From contig JBFGNS010000196.1 in the NCBI GenBank assembly GCA_041574955.1, positions 1-6,978 on the forward strand: a stretch of DNA of 6,978 nt, given 5' to 3'. A program made the translations under genes and the position numbers. The stretch comes from CALZJC01 sp041574955. Its GTDB lineage: Bacteria; Acidobacteriota; Thermoanaerobaculia; Multivoradales; JAHEKO01. Below, one piece after another: positions 1-6,978 of the stretch (positions are counted from its first letter, which is position 1; the number at the start of each line of letters is the position of its first letter). Below the pieces are notes generated by a model. It did not search any database and was not told the origin of the DNA. It worked only from the letters and a program-made list of their open reading frames with translations.

Positions 1-2
1 AG

Positions 3-368
3 CCGCGGCTCGACGCCGAGCTGTCGACCGAGGACGACCTGGTGGCGGTGCGCCGGGCGCCCGAGATCGCCGGCATCGTGCCGGAAGGGGTGCCGCCCGA
101 GCTGCCGCTGTTCCGGCCATCGAGCGTCATCGACTTCGGCGATCTGCCGGGCGGCCGCGCCTACGTCACCTTCGACACCGTGCGCGGCCCGCCCGAGGTG
201 CGGCGGTGGCTCGGCGAGCGGCTGCCGGCCGCCGGCTGGTCGGTGGCGGCCGACGCCGGCGGCCTGAGCGCGACGAGCGGCACCCGGCGGGTGCGCTACG
301 GGCTCACCGATCTGGCTCCCGGCACCCGCATCCGGCTGGAGTACCCGCCGCAACCGCTGGCGCCATGA
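3..368 (+). CDS. C-terminal part of an unrecognised protein upstream of atpZ (5' partial)
   Basis: This reading frame is open from the window edge and ends in TGA at 366-368, giving 121 visible residues; the true start lies outside the window. I do not recognise a family. The visible part has no membrane segment and no catalytic motif I can name. It looks like a small alpha/beta domain: a Pro/Glu-rich stretch, a segment 'GRAYVTFDTVRGPPEVRRWL', then 'LPAAGW', then short strands ending in 'GTRIRLEYPPQPLAP'. The pattern of a strand, a 'pEvrrWl..rLpaaGW' helix and further strands resembles domains seen in some exported bacterial proteins, but that is only an impression. Its stop overlaps the atpZ start as ATGA (365-368), so the two are probably translationally coupled. 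GC-rich third positions support real coding. A GTG at 42 is only an internal candidate start. Confidence 0.6.
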   Translation, partial: PRLDAELSTEDDLVAVRRAPEIAGIVPEGVPPELPLFRPSSVIDFGDLPGGRAYVTFDTVRGPPEVRRWLGERLPAAGWSVAADAGGLSATSGTRRVRYGLTDLAPGTRIRLEYPPQPLAP

Positions 369-607
369 GGCCCGAGCCGAAAAAGCGCCGCTACGACCTG
401 CGACCCATGGGCATGGGGCTCGAGCTGGCGGCGGCGGTGGTCGGCTTGACGCTGCTCGGGCTGTGGATCGACCGGCGGTGGGGGACGGCGCCGTGGGGAG
501 TCGTGGTTTGCGCCAGCATCGGTTTCGTCGGCGGCATGCTGAACTTCATCCGCGCCGCCCGCCGCGCCGCCGCCGACGCCGAGCGGCGCGCCCGGGACGA
601 GCGGTGA
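365..607 (+). CDS. atpZ: AtpZ-like small membrane protein (F0F1-ATPase gene 1 family)
   Basis: An 80-residue protein with two predicted membrane helices (about residues 18-35 and 43-63), a basic N-terminus (KKRR, residues 6-9) and a highly charged C-terminal tail (65-80). Between the helices it carries the family pattern of a Gly-rich helix, then 'LWIDRRWGTAPWG', then a second Gly-rich helix ending in 'GGMLNFIR'. This matches the AtpZ/AtpQ-like proteins encoded before atpI in many F-ATPase operons, which are linked to Fo assembly and possibly Mg2+/Ca2+ supply. I chose the ATG at 365 because it overlaps the upstream stop and places the basic N-terminus directly before helix 1; a longer frame from 206 would add an arginine-rich shadow of the previous gene. 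The stop TGA (605-607) overlaps the GTG of the next gene. The family call is good, but the exact function is not settled even for the family. Confidence 0.82.
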   Translation: MRPEPKKRRYDLRPMGMGLELAAAVVGLTLLGLWIDRRWGTAPWGVVVCASIGFVGGMLNFIRAARRAAADAERRARDER

Positions 608-996
608 CAGCCGGCCGCCGCTACCTGCTGTTTCTGGCCGCGCTCGCCGGCCTGACCGGGCTCCTGCTGCTCGCCGGCTACCTGCCGACCCGCGCCGCCG
701 GCGGCCGGCCGGCGCTCTTCGCCATGGCGTTGGCGTGCGCCGCCAGCTTCGCCGGCTCGGCGCTGGGGGGCCTGCCGATCGCGCTGGCGCGCGGCGCCCC
801 GTCGCAGGGCCTCGCGCTGTTCGCCGCGTCGATGATCCTGCGGCTGCTGGTGGTGGGTGTGGCGGCCGGCGCGCTGGCGCTGCTGGCGGCGCCGCCCAAG
901 GAGCCGTTCCTGATCTGGCTGGCGCTGAGCTACCTGGCGCTGCTGTTCGCCGATACCGCCTACGCCTGGCTCGCACTGCGCGCCGCGGCCCCGTGA
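604..996 (+). CDS. atpI: AtpI-like protein, FoF1 ATP synthase accessory membrane protein
   Basis: A 130-residue, strongly hydrophobic protein with four predicted membrane helices (about 6-27, 36-60, 68-95 and 101-125). The arginine after 'ASMIL' in helix 3 (R80), the short 'PPKEPF' turn and the polar 'SYLALLFADTAYAWLAL' helix 4 fit the ATP synthase I / AtpI superfamily. AtpI proteins help assemble the c-ring and are encoded just before atpB. The start is GTG at 604, overlapping the atpZ stop as GTGA, with no separate ribosome site, so coupled translation is likely. An in-frame ATG at 463 would add 47 residues that are an arginine-rich shadow of atpZ, so I reject it. The family is loosely conserved, so the assignment rests on topology and gene position as much as on sequence. 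The gene is followed by a 210-base gap with its own promoter, so it may be expressed separately from the structural genes. Confidence 0.78.
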   Translation: MTAGRRYLLFLAALAGLTGLLLLAGYLPTRAAGGRPALFAMALACAASFAGSALGGLPIALARGAPSQGLALFAASMILRLLVVGVAAGALALLAAPPKEPFLIWLALSYLALLFADTAYAWLALRAAAP

Positions 997-1043
997 GGCT
1001 CTGCCAGCGGGCTCCGGCGGGCGGCTGCGGCCTCCCCGGCGGC

Positions 1044-1061
1044 TTGTGAAGGCTTTCACAA
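1044..1061. promoter_or_regulatory. CRP/FNR-family-like palindromic operator overlapping the -35 element
   Basis: TTGTGAA (1044-1050), GGCT, TTCACAA (1055-1061) is a perfect inverted repeat with 7-base arms. Within it, TGTGA-N6-TCACA (1045-1060) matches the half-sites and spacing of the classical CRP consensus exactly. The dyad covers the -35 hexamer and most of the spacer, with its centre about 26 bases before the predicted start, a position at which a bound dimer would normally block RNA polymerase. The identity of the regulator is inferred; no regulator gene is in the window. Confidence 0.55.
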
Positions 1062-1072
1062 CTGGGTATACT
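1044..1072 (+). promoter_or_regulatory. Sigma70-type promoter for the atpB-atpD structural genes
   Basis: TTGTGA (1044-1049) and TATACT (1067-1072) are separated by exactly 17 bases. They match the TTGACA/TATAAT consensus at 4 of 6 and 5 of 6 positions. This AT-rich island stands out in a very GC-rich window and lies in the only long gene-free gap. Transcription would start near 1078-1080, leaving a leader of about 130 bases before atpB. The assignment assumes a standard housekeeping sigma factor in this organism. Confidence 0.68.
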
Positions 1073-1080
1073 CGCGCTGT

Positions 1081-1099
1081 GGCCGCGGCCTCCGCGGCC
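1081..1099 (+). promoter_or_regulatory. GC hairpin at the predicted 5' end of the atp transcript
   Basis: GGCCGCGG (1081-1088), loop CCT, CCGCGGCC (1092-1099) forms a perfect 8-bp all-GC stem with a 3-base loop. A further G-C pair (1079/1101) and a U-G wobble (1080/1100) can extend it. It starts within a few bases of the predicted transcription start. There is no T run after it, so it is not a standard terminator; a 5' stabilising stem is one possible role. The rest of the leader to 1206 shows no clear ORF or riboswitch that I recognise. Confidence 0.5.
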
Positions 1100-1206
1100 G
1101 CCTCACCACAGCCCAAGCACTCCCACCAGTCGAGACGCTCGGAGCCCGGTCGGCGGCGTCGCGCGCAGCAACGCGGTGAGAGGTGCGGGCCGAGCTACGA
1201 CGACCC

Positions 1207-2058
1207 ATGGCCAGCAACCCGCTCGATCACGTAGTCCAGCATCCGCTGGTGCAGGAGGAGCTCGACGCCGGCTTCCTGACGCCGGAGGGCGTGGTGACCG
1301 TGCTCAGCGATCACATCGTGATGATCCTGCTGTCGGGGCTGCTGCTCTGCCTGCTGCTGCCGTGGGCTTTCCGGCGGCGCCGGCAGGCGGGAATCGAGGG
1401 CCTGGTGGCCACCGGCTTCGCCAACTTCATCGAGGTGATCTGCGAGTTCCTGCGCAAGCAGGTGGCGGAGCCGGCGCTCGAGCACCATACCGACCGGTTC
1501 ATCAAGTACGTGTGGAGCGTGTTCTTCTTCGTTCTGACGATGAACCTGCTGGGGCTGCTGCCGCTCGCCGCCGTGACGCCGCTGGCGGTCGGCTACCACA
1601 TCGGCGGCACCGCCACCGCCAACATCTGGGTGACCGGAACGCTGGCGGTGATGACCCTGGTGATGATGGTGGTCAACGGCCTCCGGCTGGGCGGTGTCGA
1701 ATACCTCAAGCACTTCAACCCTGGCCCGTGGTGGATGGGCTGGTTGATGGTGCCGGTCGAGATCGCGGGCTGGATCGCCAAGATCTTCGCGCTCGCCATC
1801 CGGCTGTTCGCCAACATGCTGGCCGGCCACCTGATCCTGGCGGTGTTGCTCAGCCTGGTGCTGTCGGCCGGCTCGAAGAGCGCCGCGATGGGTTTCGGCG
1901 TGGCCGTGCCGGTGGTGCTGGGCAGCGTGGCGCTCAACATGCTGGAGATCTTCGTGGCGTTCCTGCAGGCGTTCATCTTCGCCTTCCTGACGACCCTGTT
2001 CATCGGCATGTCGGTCGTCTTTCACCACGACGAGCACGAGGAAGCGTCCGCTCACTGA
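1207..2058 (+). CDS. atpB: ATP synthase Fo subunit a
   Basis: A 283-residue integral membrane subunit that forms the two proton half-channels against the c-ring. The key motif 'ALAIRLFANMLAGH' carries the essential arginine (R199, equal to E. coli aR210) and N203. H208 stands where E. coli has E219, and E247 where E. coli has H245: the paired swap found in many other a subunits. Q254 in 'LQAFIFAF' equals E. coli Q252. Hydrophobic segments lie near 32-54, 100-125, 138-158, 177-205, 208-222 and 229-270. The tail is His/Glu-rich (273-283). I chose the ATG at 1207 although its ribosome site is weak (GAG at 1192-1194); a GTG at 1183 would add eight residues and has its AGAGG too close to the start. 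A 125-base gap separates it from atpE. The subunit call is certain; the exact start is less so. Confidence 0.97.
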   Translation: MASNPLDHVVQHPLVQEELDAGFLTPEGVVTVLSDHIVMILLSGLLLCLLLPWAFRRRRQAGIEGLVATGFANFIEVICEFLRKQVAEPALEHHTDRFIKYVWSVFFFVLTMNLLGLLPLAAVTPLAVGYHIGGTATANIWVTGTLAVMTLVMMVVNGLRLGGVEYLKHFNPGPWWMGWLMVPVEIAGWIAKIFALAIRLFANMLAGHLILAVLLSLVLSAGSKSAAMGFGVAVPVVLGSVALNMLEIFVAFLQAFIFAFLTTLFIGMSVVFHHDEHEEASAH

Positions 2059-2078
2059 TCGCGCAACAACGCTTGCCG

Positions 2079-2107
2079 CGCCCGCGAAGCTGTGGGGAGC
2101 TCGGGTG
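2079..2107 (+). other. Bulged stem in the atpB-atpE spacer
   Basis: AGCT (2088-2091) and AGCT (2098-2101) close a 6-base loop. Below a 3-base bulge (CGA, 2085-2087), CGCCCG (2079-2084) pairs with CGGGTG (2102-2107), including one wobble. It lies in the untranslated stretch before atpE (2059-2183) and has no T run. I see no second promoter in this spacer. The structure could arise by chance in GC-rich DNA. Confidence 0.3.
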
Positions 2108-2170
2108 GCGGCGAATCCCTGAACGGTAGAACCTGTGGCCCCGGCCCCGCCCGGCTGTCCACTGCTGACG

Positions 2171-2175
2171 AGAGG
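2171..2175 (+). promoter_or_regulatory. Ribosome binding site of atpE
   Basis: AGAGG lies 8 bases before the ATG at 2184, followed by an A/T-containing spacer (TTGGATCG). It is the most convincing Shine-Dalgarno match among the Fo genes here. This fits the need to make many c subunits per enzyme, since atpE is translated much more strongly than its neighbours in known operons. Confidence 0.65.
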
Positions 2176-2183
2176 TTGGATCG

Positions 2184-2531
2184 ATGAATAAGAGGCTGTC
2201 GAAGTTCGCGCTGGTCCTGATGGTCGTGGGCCTGGCCCTGACCTTCGCCCCGGCCGCCGGCGCCGTGGAGGGCGCCGCCGACGCCGCGGCCGATACCGAG
2301 TCCGCGACGTTTCTGACCACCCGTGGCGCCACCAAGCTGGGCGGCGCCATCGGCGCCGGCCTGGTGATCATGGGCGCGGCGGCCGGCATCGGCCGCATCG
2401 GCGGCAGCGCCGTCGAGTCGATGGCGCGCCAGCCGGAGGTCGCGGGCCAGATCTTCACCCCGATGATCCTCACCGCGGCGCTCATCGAGGGCGCCACCTT
2501 CTTCGCGCTGATCGTCATCTGGATCGCCTGA
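2184..2531 (+). CDS. atpE: ATP synthase Fo subunit c with an N-terminal signal-peptide-like extension
   Basis: A 115-residue protein, against about 70-90 for typical c subunits. Residues 1-27 look like a cleavable signal peptide: basic start (MNKRLSK), hydrophobic core 8-24 and an 'AAGA' cleavage site before V28. An acidic Ala-rich linker follows (29-45), then the usual hairpin: helix 1 (about 51-78), polar loop 'ARQPE' (81-85), helix 2 (about 89-114). The ion-carrying carboxylate is E102 in 'LIEGATFF'. The residue after it is Gly, not Ser/Thr, and the helix 1 site that is Gln in Na+ rings is Ile (I69), so a proton ring is predicted. R71 in 'GIGRIGGSA' sits where E. coli has Ile; a basic residue there is familiar from Bacteroidetes-type c subunits. 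The c N-terminus faces the periplasm, so export of the extension makes topological sense. The c-ring is what rotates and turns gamma. Confidence 0.96.
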   Translation: MNKRLSKFALVLMVVGLALTFAPAAGAVEGAADAAADTESATFLTTRGATKLGGAIGAGLVIMGAAAGIGRIGGSAVESMARQPEVAGQIFTPMILTAALIEGATFFALIVIWIA

Positions 2532-2532
2532 C

Positions 2533-2578
2533 GCCGGCCTGCCGGGCTTGGTTGGTCCACGGGCCCGGCAACGCCGGC
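2533..2578 (+). other. Two-tier stem-loop in the atpE-atpF spacer
   Basis: TGCCGGGC (2540-2547) pairs perfectly with GCCCGGCA (2563-2570) around a 15-base loop. Below it, GCCGGC (2533-2538) can pair with GCCGGC (2573-2578) across a small internal loop. ACGCCGGCC occurs twice as a direct repeat (2531-2539 and 2571-2579). The structure starts directly after the atpE stop and ends 18 bases before atpF. No T run follows, so it is probably a stability or processing element, or a partial attenuator, and not a full terminator. Confidence 0.5.
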
Positions 2579-2596
2579 CGGCCTAGAGCTGGCACG

Positions 2597-3166
2597 ATGA
2601 AACGTTGGATCCCGATTCTGCTGCTGGGAACGGCGGCGCCGGCAATGGCGGCGGGGGGCGGCGAGAGCAACATCTTCGCCGGCGACCTCGGCAACGCCAT
2701 CTGGACGCTGGTCGTCTTCGGGTTGGTGCTGTTCGTCCTCGGCAAGTACGCCTGGGGGCCGCTGCTCGAGACCCTGCAGCAGCGTGAGCAGTTCATCCGC
2801 GAGTCGCTCGAGAAGGCCAAGGCGGACCGCGAGGAAGCCGAGCTGCGTCTCAAGCAGTACGAGGACAAGCTGACCGCGGCGCGCGCCGAGGCGACGTCGA
2901 TCGTCGAGGAGGGCCGCCGCGACGCCGAGCAGGTGCGGCGCCGGATCGAGGAGCAGGCGCGCGAGGAGGCCGACAAGATGGTCGAGCGCGCCAAGCGCGA
3001 GATCTCGATCGCCCAGCAGACCGCGGTCAAGGAGCTGTACGCCACCAGCGCCTCGCTGGCCACCGAGCTCGCCGGACGCGTCCTGCGGCGCGAGGTCAAG
3101 GCCGAGGATCACGAGCGCCTGATCTCCGAGTCTCTCGACGAGCTGAGCGCGAGCGAGAGCCACTAG
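2597..3166 (+). CDS. atpF: ATP synthase Fo subunit b with an N-terminal signal-peptide-like segment
   Basis: A 189-residue protein forming the peripheral stalk that holds alpha3beta3 against subunit a. Residues 1-18 resemble a signal peptide (MKR, hydrophobic core 'WIPILLLGTAAP', 'AMA' cleavage motif). The single membrane helix is at about 34-52, with 'GKYAWGPLLETLQQRE' leading into a long charged coiled coil (about 55-165) rich in Glu, Arg and Ala with no helix breakers. The C-terminal part (about 150-185) is the region that contacts delta. I prefer the ATG at 2597 over a GTG at 2552: the longer form would add 15 residues lying in the hairpin spacer and would spoil the signal-like N-terminus. 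Family b subunits expose the N-terminus to the periplasm, so cleavage would leave the normal topology. There is only one b gene, so the stalk is probably a homodimer. The next gene starts 13 bases later. Confidence 0.95.
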   Translation: MKRWIPILLLGTAAPAMAAGGGESNIFAGDLGNAIWTLVVFGLVLFVLGKYAWGPLLETLQQREQFIRESLEKAKADREEAELRLKQYEDKLTAARAEATSIVEEGRRDAEQVRRRIEEQAREEADKMVERAKREISIAQQTAVKELYATSASLATELAGRVLRREVKAEDHERLISESLDELSASESH

Positions 3167-3179
3167 GCACGGACGGAAC

Positions 3180-3776
3180 GTGAAACGGGTCGACGAAAAG
3201 GAGCTGGAAGTCGCCGGCGTCTACGCCCGGGCGCTGGTCGGCCTGGCCGACGAGGCCGGGGAAGCCGACGCCGTCGAGCAGGAGCTGGCAGCGGCGGCCG
3301 AGCTGCTGGCCGGACGGCCGGAGCTGGCGGGCTTCCTCTCCTCGCCGCTGGTCGACGAGGAGGCGCGCGCCGGGGTGCTGCACCGGGCGCTGCGCGGCCG
3401 GCTGAGCGACCTGGTTGTCGACGCGTTGCAGGTGATGAACCGCAAGGGCCGGCTGGGCCTGGTGGCGGCGCTGGCCGAGGCCTACCGCCGGGTCAACGAG
3501 ACACGCCGCGGCGAGGTGGACGTCCACGTCACCAGCGCGGTCGAGCTGAGCGACGCGCTGCGCCGGCGCATCGCCGAGGTCGCCGGCCGCTTCGCCGGCG
3601 GCCGGGCGCGGCTGGTCGAGCGCGTCGACCCCGAGCTGATCGGCGGCCTGGTGCTGCAGGTCGGCGACCGCAAGGTCGACGCCAGCCTGTCGCGCCAGAT
3701 CCACGAGGTGCGCGACCGGCTGCACCAGCGGGCGTCGGTCGAGCTGCACGGCGGCAAGGAGTACTTCGACAACTGA
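3180..3776 (+). CDS. atpH: ATP synthase F1 subunit delta (OSCP homologue)
   Basis: A 198-residue soluble subunit that caps F1 and ties the alpha N-termini to the b stalk. The N-terminal helical domain (about 8-110) begins with 'VAGVYARALVGLADEAG', the family's opening motif, and includes 'ELAGFLSSPLV' and 'VDALQVMNRKGRL'. The C-terminal domain carries the signature 'PELIGGLVLQVGDRKVDASL' (151-170) followed by the closing helix. The start is GTG at 3180, 13 bases after the atpF stop, with only a weak GGA upstream. It is supported because the family motif begins about ten residues in and the next in-frame Met is far inside (residue 86). The short spacing to atpF suggests joint translation. A 58-base spacer leads to atpA, in which I see no convincing structure. 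Confidence 0.95.
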   Translation: MKRVDEKELEVAGVYARALVGLADEAGEADAVEQELAAAAELLAGRPELAGFLSSPLVDEEARAGVLHRALRGRLSDLVVDALQVMNRKGRLGLVAALAEAYRRVNETRRGEVDVHVTSAVELSDALRRRIAEVAGRFAGGRARLVERVDPELIGGLVLQVGDRKVDASLSRQIHEVRDRLHQRASVELHGGKEYFDN

Positions 3777-3834
3777 AACCCGAGGAGCGGCCGGGCCTGG
3801 GCGTCCGACGGCTCCGCAACCGGCAGGTGAAGCG

Positions 3835-5563
<1,729 letters not shown>

Positions 5564-5565
<2 letters not shown>

Positions 5566-5580
5566 ACGGCGCGGCCGTTC
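5564..5580 (+). other. Perfect hairpin at the atpA stop codon, in the atpA-atpG spacer
   Basis: GAACGGC (5564-5570), loop GCG, GCCGTTC (5574-5580) is a perfect 7-bp stem with a 3-base loop. Its first two bases belong to the atpA TGA. It is followed by a C-rich stretch, not a T run, so termination is unlikely. An RNA processing or stability role between atpA and atpG is possible. Confidence 0.45.
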
Positions 5581-5610
5581 CCATCCCGTCCCACCTGAAG
5601 AGCCTCACCG

Positions 5611-6471
5611 ATGGCCAACCGCAGGGAGCTAGTCAAGCGGCGCAAAGCGGCGCGCAACATTCGCAAGATCACGCGCACCATGCAGCTGATCGCAACCGCC
5701 CGCTTCCAGGCCGCCCACAAGCGGGCGGTGGCCGGCAAGCCGTACACCGAGAAGCTCACCCAGCTGATGGAGAACCTGTCGCGCGCCGCCGGCGAGCAGC
5801 GCCACCCGCTGATGGCCGCCGACCCCGAGGCCGAGCGCGGCGCGCTGCTGGTGCTGACCAGCAACCGCGGCCTGTGCGGCGGCTACAACGCCAACGTGCT
5901 GCGCGCGGCGATCGAGGCGATCGACTCGGCGCCGCGACCGGCCGACGTCACCATGATCGGCAAGAAGGGGGTCTCCTACTTCCGCTTCCTGGGCCGGGAG
6001 ATGGCGGCGCGCATCACCGACCTGGGCGACGCTCCCCGCTTCGACAGCGTCGAGCCGATCGCCAACCGGCTGATGGCGCGGTTCACGGCCGGCGAGATCG
6101 CGTCGGTCGACGTTGCCTACATGCGCTTCCTGTCGGCCGGTCGCCAGCAGCCGGTGGTCGAGCGGATCCTGCCGCTGGCCGGCGCGCCGAGCGACGCCGA
6201 GGCTGCGCCGAGCGTCGAGTACGAGTTCTCGCCCGACCCCGAGCGGCTGCTCGAGGAGCTGCTGCCGGCGAGCGTGCGGGTCCGCCTGTTCCAGTGCTTT
6301 ACCGACGCCGCGGTCAGCGAGCAGATCGCTCGCATGGTGGCGATGAAGGCAGCCACCGACGCCGCCGGCGACATGATCAAGCGTCTCACCCAGCAGTACA
6401 ACCGGGCGCGCCAGACCCAGATCACGATGGAGCTGCTCGACATCGTCGGCGGCGCCAACGCCCTGGCCTAG
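5611..6471 (+). CDS. atpG: ATP synthase F1 subunit gamma (central rotor shaft)
   Basis: A 286-residue protein, the usual bacterial length (E. coli 287). The N-terminal helix carries 'NIRKITRTMQLIATARFQ' (16-33), with M24 matching the conserved Met called M23 in E. coli. The Rossmann-like middle domain has 'LTSNRGLCGGYNAN' (82-95). The C-terminal helix holds 'AMKAATDAAGDMIKRL' (244-259) and ends in 'ITMELLDIVGGANALA'. Together the two long helices form the coiled coil that turns inside alpha3beta3 and couples to the c-ring. There is no chloroplast-type redox insertion; the two cysteines (C89, C229) are far apart. The 45-base spacer before it contains a hairpin and only a weak ribosome site (GAAGAG near 5597-5602), so coupling to atpA is possible. 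The start ATG at 5611 matches the family N-terminus exactly. A 28-base gap leads to atpD. Confidence 0.97.
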   Translation: MANRRELVKRRKAARNIRKITRTMQLIATARFQAAHKRAVAGKPYTEKLTQLMENLSRAAGEQRHPLMAADPEAERGALLVLTSNRGLCGGYNANVLRAAIEAIDSAPRPADVTMIGKKGVSYFRFLGREMAARITDLGDAPRFDSVEPIANRLMARFTAGEIASVDVAYMRFLSAGRQQPVVERILPLAGAPSDAEAAPSVEYEFSPDPERLLEELLPASVRVRLFQCFTDAAVSEQIARMVAMKAATDAAGDMIKRLTQQYNRARQTQITMELLDIVGGANALA

Positions 6472-6485
6472 GCCGCAACCGTTCG

Positions 6486-6490
6486 AAGGA
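6486..6490 (+). promoter_or_regulatory. Ribosome binding site of atpD
   Basis: AAGGA lies 9 bases before the ATG at 6500 in the short A-rich atpG-atpD spacer. It is a good Shine-Dalgarno match and supports the chosen atpD start. Confidence 0.65.
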
Positions 6491-6499
6491 AAAGCGACG

Positions 6500-6978
6500 A
6501 TGGCAGAAGCAGAAGTGAATCACGGCAAGGTAACCCAGGTCATCGGCTCGATCCTCGACGCCCAGTTCGACGAGGGGCGGCTACCGGCGATCTACAACGC
6601 TTTGAAGCTCGACGTGGAGCGCACCGTGCTGGGCGAGAAGGAGCAGGGTGTGCTGTGGTGCGAGGTGGCCCAGCATCTCGGCGGCGGCCGGGTCCGCGCG
6701 GTGGCGCTCGACTCCACCGACGGGGTCCAGCGCGGCCAGCAGGTGCTCGATACCGGCAGCCCGATCTCGGTGCCGGTCGGCGAGGAGACCCTCGGCCGGG
6801 TGTTCAACCTGGTCGGCGAGCCGATCGACGACCGCGGCCCGGTGGCCACGATGGAGCGCCGCTCGATCCACCGCGAGCCGCCCGAGCTGCCCGACCTGTC
6901 GGCCAAGACCGAGCTGTTCGAGACCGGCATCAAGGTGATGGACCTGCTCTGCCCGCTGGTGCGTGGCGGCAAGGCGGG
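6500..6978 (+). CDS. atpD: ATP synthase F1 subunit beta (3' partial)
   Basis: The first 159 codons of the catalytic subunit; the gene runs off the window. The N-terminal beta-barrel is complete: 'GKVTQVIGSILDAQF' (about 9-23), a central part with 'GGGRVRAVALDSTDGVQRG', and 'ISVPVGEETLGRVFNLVGEPID'. The linker into the nucleotide domain follows, with 'TELFETGIKVMDLLCPLVRG'. The sequence stops at 'GGKAG', about five residues before the expected P-loop, so no catalytic residue (P-loop Lys, catalytic Glu) can be checked here. The start ATG at 6500 has AAGGA upstream and gives a normal-length N-terminus. Its position directly after atpG is the standard order, and atpC would be expected next. Confidence 0.96.
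   Translation, partial: MAEAEVNHGKVTQVIGSILDAQFDEGRLPAIYNALKLDVERTVLGEKEQGVLWCEVAQHLGGGRVRAVALDSTDGVQRGQQVLDTGSPISVPVGEETLGRVFNLVGEPIDDRGPVATMERRSIHREPPELPDLSAKTELFETGIKVMDLLCPLVRGGKA

Noticed and set aside
997..1206. Riboswitch in the atpB leader
   Set aside because: Apart from the 5' hairpin I could not match any known aptamer core, and atp operons are not known riboswitch targets.
1046..1234. Small GTG-started frame in the atpB leader as a possible leader peptide
   Set aside because: It starts inside the predicted -35 element, upstream of the predicted transcription start, has no ribosome site and runs into atpB. Its composition is that of non-coding GC-rich sequence.
2059..2183. Second promoter in front of atpE
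   Set aside because: Candidate boxes (TTGCCG at 2073, TAGAAC at 2127) have poor matches and no correctly spaced partner.
2533..2578. Intrinsic terminator after atpE
   Set aside because: The stem is strong but no T run follows, and the downstream genes of the same complex are closely packed without another promoter that I can see.

Overview
This window is the head of an F-type (FoF1) ATP synthase operon from a GC-rich bacterium. All genes lie on the + strand, and the layout is orthodox: tail of an unrecognised gene, atpZ-like, atpI-like, promoter gap, atpB (a), atpE (c), atpF (b), atpH (delta), atpA (alpha), atpG (gamma), and the first 159 codons of atpD (beta). The window ends just before the beta P-loop. 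atpC (epsilon) is not seen and would be expected downstream.

The style of the a, alpha, gamma and beta proteins (for example ITRTMQLIATAR in gamma, IWVTG plus IRLFANM in the a subunit) reminds me most of Planctomycetota and related phyla. This is recognition from memory with no search behind it, so the phylum is tentative. There is one b gene only (no b'), the c subunit lacks the Na+ ligands, and the gene order is not that of an N-ATPase, so a proton-driven homodimeric-b enzyme is the best reading.

Region by region: bases 1-996 hold three genes joined by 4-base ATGA/GTGA stop-start overlaps, ending in the two small membrane proteins that accompany Fo assembly. Bases 997-1206 form a gene-free control region with a good sigma70-type promoter, an exact CRP/FNR-type palindrome over its -35 element, and a perfect GC hairpin at the predicted transcript 5' end. 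Bases 1207-3166 encode the membrane sector Fo (a, c, b). Both c and b begin with signal-peptide-like extensions, which fits their periplasmic N-termini. Bases 3180-6978 encode the F1 sector. Intercistronic hairpins sit after atpE and after atpA.

The most unusual content is in the alpha subunit. Its Walker A lysine is replaced by arginine (GDRKTGRT), and a charged, proline-rich insertion of roughly 50-65 residues sits after the SRLLERA helix. The window otherwise looks like a housekeeping locus. I see no mobile element, CRISPR array, RNA gene or pseudogene.
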